A DNA stretch of 55,338 nt, taken from the NCBI RefSeq assembly GCF_001468135.1, contig NZ_LNYU01000020.1, positions 1 to 55,338 on the forward strand. The letters run 5' to 3'. The notes under the pieces are model-generated. The model did not search any database and was not told where the DNA came from. It saw only the letters and a list, made by a program, of their open reading frames with translations. Positions 37,901-47,956 of this stretch are shown here, piece after piece. A program made the translations under genes and the position numbers. Each line of letters opens with the position of its first letter. Within the stretch, counting starts at the first letter, position 1. Source of the stretch: Legionella santicrucis (GTDB taxonomy: Bacteria > Pseudomonadota > Gammaproteobacteria > Legionellales > Legionellaceae).

Positions 37901-39358
37901 TTACTTTGTTGGCGCTTCAGGTATTTTATCAATAATCCATGTTAATTGAGCACCTACTAAGTCTGCGCTGAAGCTACCACCATCAGCATCTACAGTGTAT
38001 GCAGAAGTGGGGGGTAATGCTTGCGTTACATCAATACTTGGATTACTGCCCGCAAATAAATGAGTATATCCAATGTCGACACCAATATTAGGTCGCCATT
38101 GATAATGAGCACCGACTGCAATAGCCCAACGATCCACATCAGGTAAACGAATGTTTCTATCTGTATTATTTGTAGGAGTTTGGTCATATCCCCCACCAAC
38201 ACGCAACATCAACTTTGGATTAACATGATAATTTGCACCAATTGCCACACGCCATGCATCGTGAAAATTTTGTGGCACGTTAAGATTAACATTTGCTTGG
38301 GTGACTTCAAAAGGTGGCAACGCTCCTATATTTGGCGCAGCAACATTGTTTAATTGAATTTCTTTAAAAACTCCCCATCCTGTATAAACAACTGACCCTA
38401 ATAAAGCCAATTTTTGGTTGATATCTTGATAAGCGCTTAGAGTAAGTACATCAGGAAATTCTTGGGGATTACTGAATAAATCATCATTCTGGCGCGATGT
38501 AGAAGGAGGTAACACAGGCTGGACCAAGAAGAAATCATTATTAGCTAATATTCCGGATAAACGGCTATGTCCGTAGAAAACATGTCTTACCCTGGATTGA
38601 TAATTAATACCAATACGCGTGTGGTTGTCATTAAACATACCCATAACACCCACATGGAATCCAACTCCCCAAGACGACCCTTTATTATAACTTAAAGAAT
38701 CAACTGTATAAGGATTTTCATCAAGCGCCATAAAAAGAGTCGGTGCACCAACCATTTGATTGAATTTGACACGGGACCATTGCATGTCCAGACCTGCTCC
38801 AAGAGCAAAATGCTCCGTAAGTCGAGTACCTAATTCTGGGGAAATATTAGTAGTTAAAACTTCGGTATAAGTTGCTGCATAACGAACAGGAGAATAAGGT
38901 GACCAATCAGTGGCTAAACCATATGGAGCAGTAACACTTAAACCAAAAGTGGTACGCTCGCCTAAAGGAAGAGCGTAATGAAACGAAGGAACAAACGCAT
39001 TATAACCACCATTCACGCCTTCAAAATCTTGTACATATTCAATAGCAGGAGGAAAAGGTGCCGGTAAACCGGTAGCCGTAGTAAACGTACTCGTTCCATT
39101 AAGTTTCAAAGTTGGAAATATACCTACGCCACCAAAAACCAGTTGTTGTTCACGAAGTAATGCCAAACCTGCAGGGTTATACCAACCTGTCGATGCATCA
39201 GCTGCCTCTGCTGCAGCACCTGCTGCATAGTTACCAGTAGTATATCCAGCACTTTCTCCATACAACGAGAAACCAGCTGCATGCGTCACACCGGTAGCCA
39301 GAACACCAATCACAGCCGAACTCACTAGTGTTCTTAAAGGTTTGTGCATATTTTTCAC
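37901..39358 (-). CDS. FadL/OmpP1-family outer-membrane transport protein
   Basis: A 14-strand outer-membrane channel family for long-chain fatty acids and other hydrophobic molecules. A signal peptide (residues 1-27, ending THA) is followed by the typical mature start AGFSLYGESAGYTTGNYAA and the family signature ADASTGWYNPAGLALL. Many alternating aromatic/polar beta strands follow and it ends in the strand VGAQLTWIIDK. Length 485 is a little above the norm. It is monocistronic between two well-marked intergenic regions. The substrate may be fatty acids from host lipids, but sequence does not show it. Confidence 0.92.
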   Translation of the reverse strand: MKNMHKPLRTLVSSAVIGVLATGVTHAAGFSLYGESAGYTTGNYAAGAAAEAADASTGWYNPAGLALLREQQLVFGGVGIFPTLKLNGTSTFTTATGLPAPFPPAIEYVQDFEGVNGGYNAFVPSFHYALPLGERTTFGLSVTAPYGLATDWSPYSPVRYAATYTEVLTTNISPELGTRLTEHFALGAGLDMQWSRVKFNQMVGAPTLFMALDENPYTVDSLSYNKGSSWGVGFHVGVMGMFNDNHTRIGINYQSRVRHVFYGHSRLSGILANNDFFLVQPVLPPSTSRQNDDLFSNPQEFPDVLTLSAYQDINQKLALLGSVVYTGWGVFKEIQLNNVAAPNIGALPPFEVTQANVNLNVPQNFHDAWRVAIGANYHVNPKLMLRVGGGYDQTPTNNTDRNIRLPDVDRWAIAVGAHYQWRPNIGVDIGYTHLFAGSNPSIDVTQALPPTSAYTVDADGGSFSADLVGAQLTWIIDKIPEAPTK

Positions 39359-39620
39359 TCCTGAACTCCTTAAATATTATGCCTCAAAAATCGAATAAAA
39401 CGTTCGCTGGAACCGAGTGTACCTTGTTTTCATACCATTAAAAATACTTTTTTCCTATTATATTCAAGAGGAATTTAATATTGACTCACAATGGAATAAT
39501 TAAGATCATAATGGCTTATTAATGAATTTAATAACTCGAAGGATCTAAATTATAGAGTGTAGTACTTGTGTTAAGACTCTCGTCCATGCTAATGTGTATT
39601 AATTTTGTGCGGAAAATACA

Positions 39621-42182
39621 ATGCGACAAATAGTCACGAAATTTGGAGGTACGAGTGTTTCAACTCGCAACACTTGGAATAATATTGCGTCAATTACACA
39701 AAAACATATGAGCTCTGGGGTGCAGCCCGTTATTGTATGCTCGGCGTTAACACAAATTTCAAATAAGCTTGAAAAAGCTATAGATGCAGCATTAATTGAT
39801 GAGCATCAAAGTATTTTGGCTGACATTCGTAAAGGACATCTTCATCTTGCCGAACAGCTGGAAGTCAATCCTGAACTAATCGCACAAGACCTTCATCAAC
39901 TTGAGCAATGGCTTACTGGTATTGCTTTATTAAAGCAAGCTCCTGCAAAAACCCATGCACAAATTTTAAGTATGGGGGAACTCATGATGACGCGCCTTGG
40001 GCATGCGTTTTTGGAAAAACAAGGAATTCGTTGTCAATGGTACGATGCACGCGAACTCTTAATCAGTACCCCATTCCCTGACGGAGACACAGCAAATTAC
40101 CTCACTGCGCGGTGCGAAAGTGAATATGCTCCAGAGTTAGTAGAAAAATTTATCGCCACTGGTGCTCAAGCGATTATAACTCAAGGCTTTTTTGCTGCAA
40201 ATCCTCAAGGAGAGACTGTATTATTAGGACGAGGGGGCTCTGATACTTCAGCAGCCTTGATTGCAGCTAAATTGCAAGCTGCGTCTTGTGAAATATGGAC
40301 TGATGTTCCTGGAATTTATACTGCCAATCCTCATCAATTACCTCAAGCGCGGTTATTGAAAAAATTAAATTATGATGAGGCACAAGAAATTGCTACGATG
40401 GGAGCTAAAGTACTCCACCCTAATTGCATCCCCCCCGTTCGACGCTCTAATATCCCGATGTCGGTCAAGTTTACACAATTGCCGGGACACTCTGGGACAC
40501 TTATCACTAAAGATATTGATGAAACAGCACCATTGATTAAATCTATTCAGATTAAAAACAGTATCTTATTGATTTCTATAGATACATTACACATGTGGCA
40601 ACAGGTTGGATTTTTATCGGACGTATTTACAGCTTTTAAACACCATGGATTCTCAGTAGATCTACTTTCATCTTCTGAATTTAATGTCACATTGTCCTTA
40701 GATATAAATAGTAAGATACATGATCGCTCTGCCATTAATGCTTTATTAGCAGAATTAAATCAGTTTGGGCGCGCAAAACTCATTGAGCCATGCAGTGCAG
40801 TAAGTCTTGTAGGACATCACATTAGAACAGTACTACCTCAACTTGGCCCTGCATTAGAAGTTTTTGAAGCAAAACAAGTCTATTTGATGTCACTTGCATC
40901 GAATGATTTAAACTTAACATTTGTTGTCGATGAGTCTCAAGCGAATCAATTATGTCAAAAACTACATCATTTACTCATAGAAAATAACCCGCAAATTTTC
41001 TATTACTCTAAAAGCTGGCATGAAGAGTTTGGCAACCCTGCTGTTCGGACAATACCTTGGTGGGAAAAGGATCGTGATCGCTTGCTTACTATTGCCAGCT
41101 CAAACTCACCTTGTTATGTCTATCATAGCCCAACTCAAGCTACCAAAGCCAAACAACTATTATCCTTAAAATCGATTGATGCCTTGTTTTATGCGATTAA
41201 AGCAAATCCTCATCCTGCGATTTTAAAAACCATGGAAAAAGAAGGAATTGGTTTTGAATGTGTTTCAATTCAAGAATTAGATAGAGTGCTGGAGCTATTC
41301 CCCAATATAGATAAAAAACGGATTTTATTTACACCTAATTTTGCCCCAAAAACAGAGTATGAATATGCATTAAACATAGGCTGTTATATTACTATAGATA
41401 GTTTATATCCTCTTGAGCATTGGCCTGAATTATTTAAAAATCGAGAAGTTATTATCCGTATTGATCCTGGTACCGGAGCAGGTCATCATAAACATGTCTC
41501 AACAGGCGGAAATGAATCAAAATTCGGCATCACTCAAAACGACATGGAGCAAGTTATAGCATTGACCCAAAAAAATAATATTCAAGTGGTCGGCTTACAT
41601 GCACATTCAGGTAGTGGAATTCTCACACCCGAACTCTGGCAACAAACTGCATCCATGCTTGCCTCCCTCACCGAACAATTTCCACAAGCAAAATCCATCA
41701 ACTTAGGGGGTGGCTTAGGTGTAGTGGAAAAACCAGGACAACAACCATTAGATTTCGCAAATTTGGATGCCTTGCTCATGGCAGTAAAATCTCGCTATCC
41801 ACAAATTAAAATCTGGCTTGAACCTGGTCGCTTTTTTGTTGCAGAAAGCGGTGTCATTTTAGCTAAGGTCACTCAATGTAAAGAAAAAGGTAAAGTCAAA
41901 TTTATTGGTATAGAAACAGGAATGAACTCTTTAATTCGACCTTCTTTATATGGTGCTTATCATGAAATTGTAAACTTAAGTCGATTATATGAAGAAAAGG
42001 CTGGATTCTCTCATATAGTAGGCCCTATCTGTGAATCTGGAGACACCCTAGGTTACGACCGTTTATTACCTGTAACAGAAGAAGGTGATGTATTATTAAT
42101 TGCCAATACCGGAGCCTATGGACGTTGCATGAGTTCGCATTACAACCTGCGCCCACCCGCACAGGAAATTATTTTGGAATAA
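39621..42182 (+). CDS. Bifunctional aspartate kinase / diaminopimelate decarboxylase
   Basis: First and last enzymes of the lysine/DAP pathway in one chain. Residues 1 to ~300 are aspartate kinase (KFGGTSVS, GRGGSDTSAALIAAKL, TDVPGIYTANP), followed by ACT-like regulatory domains to about 460. The remaining ~370 residues are PLP-dependent DAP decarboxylase (Schiff-base Lys in FYAIKANPHP, HAHSGSG, NLGGGLGVVEKPGQ, CESGDTLGYDR). Fusing the committed and final steps is unusual but known in Legionella and some xanthomonads. Feedback control through the ACT region would affect only the kinase step. Confidence 0.95.
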   Translation: MRQIVTKFGGTSVSTRNTWNNIASITQKHMSSGVQPVIVCSALTQISNKLEKAIDAALIDEHQSILADIRKGHLHLAEQLEVNPELIAQDLHQLEQWLTGIALLKQAPAKTHAQILSMGELMMTRLGHAFLEKQGIRCQWYDARELLISTPFPDGDTANYLTARCESEYAPELVEKFIATGAQAIITQGFFAANPQGETVLLGRGGSDTSAALIAAKLQAASCEIWTDVPGIYTANPHQLPQARLLKKLNYDEAQEIATMGAKVLHPNCIPPVRRSNIPMSVKFTQLPGHSGTLITKDIDETAPLIKSIQIKNSILLISIDTLHMWQQVGFLSDVFTAFKHHGFSVDLLSSSEFNVTLSLDINSKIHDRSAINALLAELNQFGRAKLIEPCSAVSLVGHHIRTVLPQLGPALEVFEAKQVYLMSLASNDLNLTFVVDESQANQLCQKLHHLLIENNPQIFYYSKSWHEEFGNPAVRTIPWWEKDRDRLLTIASSNSPCYVYHSPTQATKAKQLLSLKSIDALFYAIKANPHPAILKTMEKEGIGFECVSIQELDRVLELFPNIDKKRILFTPNFAPKTEYEYALNIGCYITIDSLYPLEHWPELFKNREVIIRIDPGTGAGHHKHVSTGGNESKFGITQNDMEQVIALTQKNNIQVVGLHAHSGSGILTPELWQQTASMLASLTEQFPQAKSINLGGGLGVVEKPGQQPLDFANLDALLMAVKSRYPQIKIWLEPGRFFVAESGVILAKVTQCKEKGKVKFIGIETGMNSLIRPSLYGAYHEIVNLSRLYEEKAGFSHIVGPICESGDTLGYDRLLPVTEEGDVLLIANTGAYGRCMSSHYNLRPPAQEIILE

Positions 42183-42189
42183 ACATATA

Positions 42190-42260
42190 GCCCGGGTGCA
42201 GCGAAGCGAAACCCAGGGTTTAATGTAGATTTGGGGGGTCGCTTCACCCTAACTGCATTT
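42190..42260. repeat. Palindromic intergenic repeat after the lysC-lysA fusion
   Basis: CCCGGGT-gcagcgaagcgaa-ACCCaGGG is a hairpin of the type often scattered in gammaproteobacterial intergenic DNA. It occupies nearly the whole gap between the lysine-pathway gene and the helicase gene. Confidence 0.5.
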
Positions 42261-42271
42261 TGGGAAATGCC

Positions 42272-45200
42272 ATGTTAGTCGATAGCGCTCAACGAAGCCA
42301 AGCCACCGATCCTTCTTTATCCTTTATCGTTCAAGCACCCGCAGGTTCAGGAAAAACTGAAATACTGACTCAACGCTATTTGCGGCTATTAAGCACGGTA
42401 AAAGCTCCTGAACAAATTGTCGCATTAACTTTTACTCGCAAAGCAGCAAGTGAAATGCGAGAACGTATTCTATTGGCACTACAGCAAGCAGCAAATCATC
42501 AACCAGCCAACAGCCCGCATCAGCAAATGACACTGGATTTTGCTTATAAAGCACTTCATTTTGATACCCATTATCAATGGAACCTATTACAGCAGCCTAG
42601 TCGATTAAGAATTATTACCATTGATTCTTTATGTCAAAGTATTAATCAGGCAATTCCTTTATTGGAAAAACAAATTGTCTACGCCCAAATTACTGATAAA
42701 ACGAGCAGTCATTATTTAAATGCTGGTCGACATTGTATCCAATATGCATTAGCAACACCGCAATACCAGGAGGCAATAAAAATTCTTTTATTGCATGTTG
42801 ATAACCGCCAAGATCGATTACTTGATTTATTTAGTGAACTTTTATCTCAAAGAGAGCAATGGATTGTACCTTTATTTCAAGCACGTGCCCAAGAAAAAGC
42901 CTCTTTTGAGCATGCATTGCGGATTATAGAACAGCATGAATTAAATCGTTTCAAAAAAAGTTTGCCCCAACATATAGCCAAAGAATTAACTGAAAATGCT
43001 CGCCAATTGGCGCTCATAGAAAATAATCCCAACTCTCCCCGTTATCTACTTAGAGATTGGCATGATTTTGAAAAAACAACGCAAGAGATGGCAACAGCCT
43101 TAAGCAAATTGCTTCTTACAAATGAGGCTAATTTTCGCAAAAGTTTCGATCATCATGTTGGACTTTTGAGCGGATCTTGTTCTCCTGATGAATATAAAAG
43201 ATTAAAAAATGCAAGCAAAGAACTATTAAGTGAACTTAATGAATACCCTGATTTTCTTGAAGCATTAATCCAAGTAAGCAATTTACCCAATCCACAATAC
43301 GATCCGGAACAATGGGAGGTATTACAAGCCTTATTTTTGTTGCTTCCTCTTCTTGTAGGTCATTTACATATATTATTTAGTGAAAAGAATGAAGTTGATT
43401 TTACCACCATATCCCAGCAAGCTTTAGCTGCATTAGGCGATGCAGATAATCCTACTGATTTAGCATTATATTTAGATAATACTCTTCATCACATTTTGGT
43501 TGATGAATTTCAAGATACATCAATTACTCAATTTGAATTGTTAACTAAATTAGTACATGGCTGGCAAGAAGGTGATGGCAAAACTCTTTTTATTGTTGGC
43601 GATCCCATGCAATCTATTTACCGCTTCAGGCAAGCAGAAGTGGGATTGTTTTTTAGGGCTAAAGAACAAGGCATAGGAGCAGTCAAACTTCATCCGCTCG
43701 AATTGAGTTGTAATTTTCGATCCACACAAACGATTGTCGATTGGGTCAATAAACACTTCACCTATATTTTCCCAACACAAATTGATATAGAATCCGGATC
43801 AGTTCCATTTCATTCCAGCGTTAATGTCATTAAGGATAAAGAAAATAGCGCTATTCATGCCATAAAATTTAAAAATCGTGAGCAAGAAGCACAAAGACTT
43901 ATTCAATTCATTCAATATGAATTACAAACTCACCCGCATCAAAGCATTGCCATCCTCGTTCGCTCAAGAACACAATTGAGTGCAATTATTCGTTTGTTAC
44001 GCCAGCATCAAATCCCCTATCAAGGTACTGATATCACTTTACTGACCCATCTTAGTCATTTGCGTGATGTTTGGTCATTAACCCAAGCTTTATTAACCCC
44101 AGCCAATCGCCTTTCATGGCTTGCAGTTCTCCGTAGCCCTTATTGCGGTTTGTCTTTACCAGACATTCATGCTATAGCTCGTTTTAATACTAAAAAGTCC
44201 ATTTATTTTGCTTTATTAAATCTTAATAAAATTCAGGGAATAAGCGAGGATGGCAGCATCCGAGCTGGTTTTTTAATTCGTGTGATGCACCAGGCCTTAA
44301 CACAAAGATATGAAACCCAGCTTTCTTCATGGGTTATTCATACCTTAAAAAAATTGCACATAGATAATATCTTGCATGAGAGCCAGCTCAATGACCTCGA
44401 ACAATTCTGGAGCCTGCTCGATCGTTATGAACAAGATGGCCGTTTGCCAGATATGAAAGAGTTTCTCATAGAACTTAATAAACTCTATTCACAGCAAACC
44501 AATTCCTCTCGTTTACACGTGATGACGATCCATAAATCTAAAGGATTAGAATTTGATACTGTTTTATTACCAGGATTAGGGGCGCAAGCAAATCGTGGAG
44601 ATAAGCCTATGTTACGCTGGCTTAATTTACCTACTCACAAACAGGGTAATTTATTATTGATGTCACCAATACACGCGGCACATCAAGAACATTGTGCGCT
44701 GTATGATTATCTTACTCAGTTAGACGAAATAAAAAGTCGTTATGAAGTACAACGATTATTATATGTAGCCGTGACACGAGCAAAATCTCGCTTGTATTTA
44801 ATGGATTATTCTGAAAAATCATCTAAAAGTTCATTCCGTAGTCTTCTTAAACGGCAAGAATTTATCGACGATGAAACAACATGTCTCACCGAGGAAGAAA
44901 CATTATCGTTACCCAAACTTCTACGCTTGCCACTCAATTATTATCTTACTCCAAAAGTGGATATTCGTTTTAATGCCAATACATCAACAACATCTTTAAC
45001 AACCAATATTCCTCGATTAATCGGTATCATAACACATCGGTTATTGCACTGGATTTGTGATCATCACCCAGAAACAATAGCTGAAATTCCTTGGAATTTA
45101 CCTCGTTATGAATTAAGGAAATTAGGTTTTGATGAAAAAATGCAACTCGATGCATTACAAACAATACAAAAACAGATTAGCAAACTGTTTGAGGATCCAA

Positions 45201-45517
45201 CAGGTTCATGGATTATTGCCAAACATCACCAAGAACTGAATGAATACGAATTATTAGTAAAACAACAAAATATACCCATTACTCGTATTATTGATCGTAC
45301 TTTTGAAGATCAAGGCAAATGCTGGATTATTGATTTTAAAACAGGTAAAGAAGATGAAAGTTCCTTGTCCAAACATCAACAGCAAGTCAATGAATACGGT
45401 TCCTATTTATCAAGCCGCACCCATCTTCCTATCTATTGCGGTATCTATTATCTTGCAAGCAATCATTGGGTAAATTGGCATTATAACTCCGTTGCAATTT
45501 CTACTGAAATGCCATAA
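42272..45517 (+). CDS. AddA-like UvrD-family helicase-nuclease
   Basis: Superfamily 1A helicase fused to a RecB-type nuclease, for double-strand-break end processing. Helicase motif I is APAGSGKTEILTQRYL, motif Ia ALTFTRKAASEMRER, motif II VDEFQDTS, motif III VGDPMQSIYRFRQAE, motif V HKSKGLEFDTVLLPG, motif VI YVAVTRAKSRL. The C-terminus keeps nuclease residues (WIIDFKTGK, then Q..Y in QQQVNEYGSYL), so both activities seem intact. The ATG at 42272 is preferred over a TTG at 42260. The AddB-like partner usually encoded just upstream is not there; the upstream gene is the lysC-lysA fusion. Confidence 0.93.
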   Translation: MLVDSAQRSQATDPSLSFIVQAPAGSGKTEILTQRYLRLLSTVKAPEQIVALTFTRKAASEMRERILLALQQAANHQPANSPHQQMTLDFAYKALHFDTHYQWNLLQQPSRLRIITIDSLCQSINQAIPLLEKQIVYAQITDKTSSHYLNAGRHCIQYALATPQYQEAIKILLLHVDNRQDRLLDLFSELLSQREQWIVPLFQARAQEKASFEHALRIIEQHELNRFKKSLPQHIAKELTENARQLALIENNPNSPRYLLRDWHDFEKTTQEMATALSKLLLTNEANFRKSFDHHVGLLSGSCSPDEYKRLKNASKELLSELNEYPDFLEALIQVSNLPNPQYDPEQWEVLQALFLLLPLLVGHLHILFSEKNEVDFTTISQQALAALGDADNPTDLALYLDNTLHHILVDEFQDTSITQFELLTKLVHGWQEGDGKTLFIVGDPMQSIYRFRQAEVGLFFRAKEQGIGAVKLHPLELSCNFRSTQTIVDWVNKHFTYIFPTQIDIESGSVPFHSSVNVIKDKENSAIHAIKFKNREQEAQRLIQFIQYELQTHPHQSIAILVRSRTQLSAIIRLLRQHQIPYQGTDITLLTHLSHLRDVWSLTQALLTPANRLSWLAVLRSPYCGLSLPDIHAIARFNTKKSIYFALLNLNKIQGISEDGSIRAGFLIRVMHQALTQRYETQLSSWVIHTLKKLHIDNILHESQLNDLEQFWSLLDRYEQDGRLPDMKEFLIELNKLYSQQTNSSRLHVMTIHKSKGLEFDTVLLPGLGAQANRGDKPMLRWLNLPTHKQGNLLLMSPIHAAHQEHCALYDYLTQLDEIKSRYEVQRLLYVAVTRAKSRLYLMDYSEKSSKSSFRSLLKRQEFIDDETTCLTEEETLSLPKLLRLPLNYYLTPKVDIRFNANTSTTSLTTNIPRLIGIITHRLLHWICDHHPETIAEIPWNLPRYELRKLGFDEKMQLDALQTIQKQISKLFEDPTGSWIIAKHHQELNEYELLVKQQNIPITRIIDRTFEDQGKCWIIDFKTGKEDESSLSKHQQQVNEYGSYLSSRTHLPIYCGIYYLASNHWVNWHYNSVAISTEMP

Positions 45518-45708
45518 ACCAAGAATCTTTGCTCAGATAAAATCTAATTCTATGAAATAACACCTCCCTGCGTTATTATTCCACTTTATAATTCTAGCCT
45601 TGTGATTTATCTACGAGATCTAATGATCACTACTATCACTGGATTTTGCAAACAAATCGCGAGACGTAAAAAGTTTTCTCTTAACTTACATAACGCTGAG
45701 ACGAATCC

Positions 45709-46782
45709 ATGACCACTGAAAATACTGTAACTCACTTCATAAATACCTTAAAAGACCCATTTCTTGGCCTTACAGGTAAGGAAATGAATTTACAGTGCAG
45801 CATTGAACTACTTCAAAATCAGCTCATTCTGAATCTTAGCGCTGGTTTTCCCTCTAGCTTATTGGACAAGCAATACAAACCCTTATTGCTTACCGCACTA
45901 CAAACCGAATTTCCCAACCATCAGGTTATACTTCATATAAATCATTATATTAAAGCCCATAGAACACAACTGGTTGGTAAAGGCTTACGTGGTGTCAAAA
46001 ATACCATTGCGATTGCTTCAGGGAAAGGAGGAGTAGGAAAATCTACAGTGACAGTCAATCTTGCAACCGCATTAGCACGCCTTGGAGCTCGAGTAGGAAT
46101 TTTAGATGCTGATATCTATGGCCCAAGTATGCCATTAATGCTTGGTAAAACAGAACCTGTACAAATCAAAGAGGATCATTATCTTCCTGTAATAGCCCAT
46201 GGCATACAAACGATGTCTATTGGTTATTTGATGAATAATGAACAAGCACTAATTTGGCGTGGTCCTATGCTTGCTAAATCTCTTATCCAAATGTTGGATG
46301 TTACTTTGTGGGACGATTTAGATTATTTGTTCATTGATTTGCCGCCAGGAACTGGTGATATTCAACTCACTTTGGTCCAAAAAATCCCTCTAACTACAGC
46401 CATTGTAGTTACTACACCACAAAACGTAGCTACACTTGACGCGCAAAAAGCATTAAGTATGTTTTCTAAAACAGGAATTGATGTACTAGGAATTGTAGAA
46501 AATATGTCCACACATATCTGTAGCCAATGTGGTCATCAGGAAGCAATTTTTGGTACAGGTGGTGCAGCATCTCTCTGTGCCAACCATCATTGTCTCTTGC
46601 TGGGCCAACTTCCTCTAGACATGCGTATCAGAAAACACTGTGATGAGGGACATCCTACTGCAACTCAAGGCCAAGATGAGCTAACAAATACATTTATAAA
46701 AACAGCAATGAGAAGTGCAATTGAATTAGCGAAAAAACCAATTAATTACGCAGATAAATTTCCCAAAATTGTTGTTGAGTGA
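45709..46782 (+). CDS. mrp: Mrp/ApbC iron-sulfur cluster carrier ATPase
   Basis: MinD/Nbp35-family P-loop protein that holds and passes [4Fe-4S] clusters. An N-terminal FeS-assembly (MIP18/DUF59-like) domain precedes the ATPase. Motifs: ASGKGGVGKSTVTVNLA, ILDADIYGPSMP, FIDLPPGTGD, and the cluster-binding CxxC in HICSQCGHQ. At 357 residues it is typical. It stands alone with a 190-base upstream gap in which I see no gene. Confidence 0.95.
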   Translation: MTTENTVTHFINTLKDPFLGLTGKEMNLQCSIELLQNQLILNLSAGFPSSLLDKQYKPLLLTALQTEFPNHQVILHINHYIKAHRTQLVGKGLRGVKNTIAIASGKGGVGKSTVTVNLATALARLGARVGILDADIYGPSMPLMLGKTEPVQIKEDHYLPVIAHGIQTMSIGYLMNNEQALIWRGPMLAKSLIQMLDVTLWDDLDYLFIDLPPGTGDIQLTLVQKIPLTTAIVVTTPQNVATLDAQKALSMFSKTGIDVLGIVENMSTHICSQCGHQEAIFGTGGAASLCANHHCLLLGQLPLDMRIRKHCDEGHPTATQGQDELTNTFIKTAMRSAIELAKKPINYADKFPKIVVE

Positions 46783-46940
46783 GATCTTTTCAAAGGTATA
46801 ATAGGAAGTTACATCGGTTCTGAGTGAAGTGGAATTCAAATTTTTAGGGAGACTTCTATATCTAGATTCCACTTTACAGGGCTTAATCCCCTGGTTGCCA
46901 GCAACCAGATAACAAAATAATAACAATCAAAAAATAAACC

Positions 46941-47483
46941 ATGGAACGATCAATAATAGTAATTCTAAGTATCCTGTATTCGTGTTTAAGTTTCGCCAAA
47001 TCCTTATATCAAATTGATTTAATTATCTTTACTCATCCAAATCAAATTAGCGGCCTAACTATAAATACTCCTCTCCTACCACCGAGTTCAAACGCAATAT
47101 CTTTACACCCTGATACAGAAAAATCTGGGAAACCTTATCGTTTGTTACCCGTATCTTATTCGAGTCTCCGTGATGAGTACTACTTATTAACTCGTAAGGG
47201 GCACTACCAGGTACTCGGCCATTATTCATGGAGACAACCAGCAAATAATCAGAGTAAAGTTGCTTTACCCTTTGTAGAACATAATGGTTGGCAAATGCAA
47301 GGAACTCTAGATATAAGACAAAGTAACTATTATTCTTTAGATGCAGAACTTCAAGTATCCCCTCCAAGTAATCCGCATGAATCATTTATAGTGTCACAAA
47401 AGCAACGCTTAAAAGGAAATGTAATTTATTATTTGGATAATGCACAGGTTGGCATGGTAGTTAAAATTCATCAATTATCATAG
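46941..47483 (+). CDS. CsiV-like periplasmic protein
   Basis: A signal peptide (residues 1-19, ending SFAKS) and a compact beta-rich domain of about 160 residues. The features YQIDLIIFTHP near the mature start, GHYSWRQP, and a late strand NVIYYLDNAQVG fit the CsiV family, first described in Shewanella as a peptidoglycan-binding factor needed for growth with D-amino-acid-linked stress. It lacks other domains. The start is an ATG without a strong Shine-Dalgarno. A palindrome (CTGGTTGC / GCAACCAG, 46891-46908) precedes it. Confidence 0.7.
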   Translation: MERSIIVILSILYSCLSFAKSLYQIDLIIFTHPNQISGLTINTPLLPPSSNAISLHPDTEKSGKPYRLLPVSYSSLRDEYYLLTRKGHYQVLGHYSWRQPANNQSKVALPFVEHNGWQMQGTLDIRQSNYYSLDAELQVSPPSNPHESFIVSQKQRLKGNVIYYLDNAQVGMVVKIHQLS

Positions 47484-47591
47484 ATTACTCCTAAATAACT
47501 AAAATACGGGGAGTTTATGAGCTATCTGGCTTCAGATGAATAGTGTATTAGCGATGGTTGTCTTGTCTGCTTATTCTAGTTAAATATTTCC

Positions 47592-47614
47592 ATCTTCCGC
47601 AAAAAGCGGAAGAT
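47592..47614 (-). terminator. Hairpin terminator for the small paralogue genes
   Basis: A perfect 9-bp stem ATCTTCCGC / GCGGAAGAT with a five-base loop, ten bases past the stop of the 100-residue gene. On the minus strand the 3' side is only moderately T-rich. Confidence 0.6.
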
Positions 47615-47623
47615 CCAAGATAC

Positions 47624-47926
47624 TTATCGTTTACCAGGAGGAAAAACGTGATCAAACACAGTCGCCCCACCCTCCACAACACGCTGCATTGAAGTATTCA
47701 CATCTGAAATGTTGGCATCAGACTTATTTGAAAAGAAACTCCAAAAACCATTACTTGATTGCTGGCGTCGCCCTACTTCATGCAATCCAAATAACGCTGC
47801 GGCGGTTAGTGTTAATGACGCAAATGGACCTAATCTAGGATAAAAAGGTGACATAAATAAATTTCCAAAACTAATCAATGCACCAGTTTTTAATACTTTT
47901 TCAGGATTTAATTGATCTTGAGGCAT
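47624..47926 (-). CDS. Small membrane protein A, paralogue of the upstream gene
   Basis: A 100-residue protein with one or two hydrophobic segments (residues ~12-30 and ~33-46), the basic motif HEVGRRQQ, and an ending VVEGGATVFDHVFPPGKR. I do not recognise the family. It aligns along its length with the 110-residue protein encoded 30 bases upstream (shared M-x-QD start, K-T, HE(V/I)G(R/K)R, GG-x-V-x-FD-x-VFP-x-G). AAGGAATTGATATG at the start matches that gene's start at DNA level. Together they form a duplicated two-gene operon. Confidence 0.75.
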   Translation of the reverse strand: MPQDQLNPEKVLKTGALISFGNLFMSPFYPRLGPFASLTLTAAALFGLHEVGRRQQSSNGFWSFFSNKSDANISDVNTSMQRVVEGGATVFDHVFPPGKR

Positions 47927-47956
47927 ATCAATTCCTTTGATAAATCATTCAACCGG

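Noticed and set aside
46800..46910. Possible tRNA or small RNA with AGTGGAAT/ATTCCACT and CTGGTTGC/GCAACCAG arms
   Set aside because: No cloverleaf, T-loop or anticodon arrangement could be built; only simple hairpins remain.
47059..47385. 108-codon minus-strand frame antisense to the CsiV-like gene
   Set aside because: The opposite frame has a signal peptide and family features; this one has neither.
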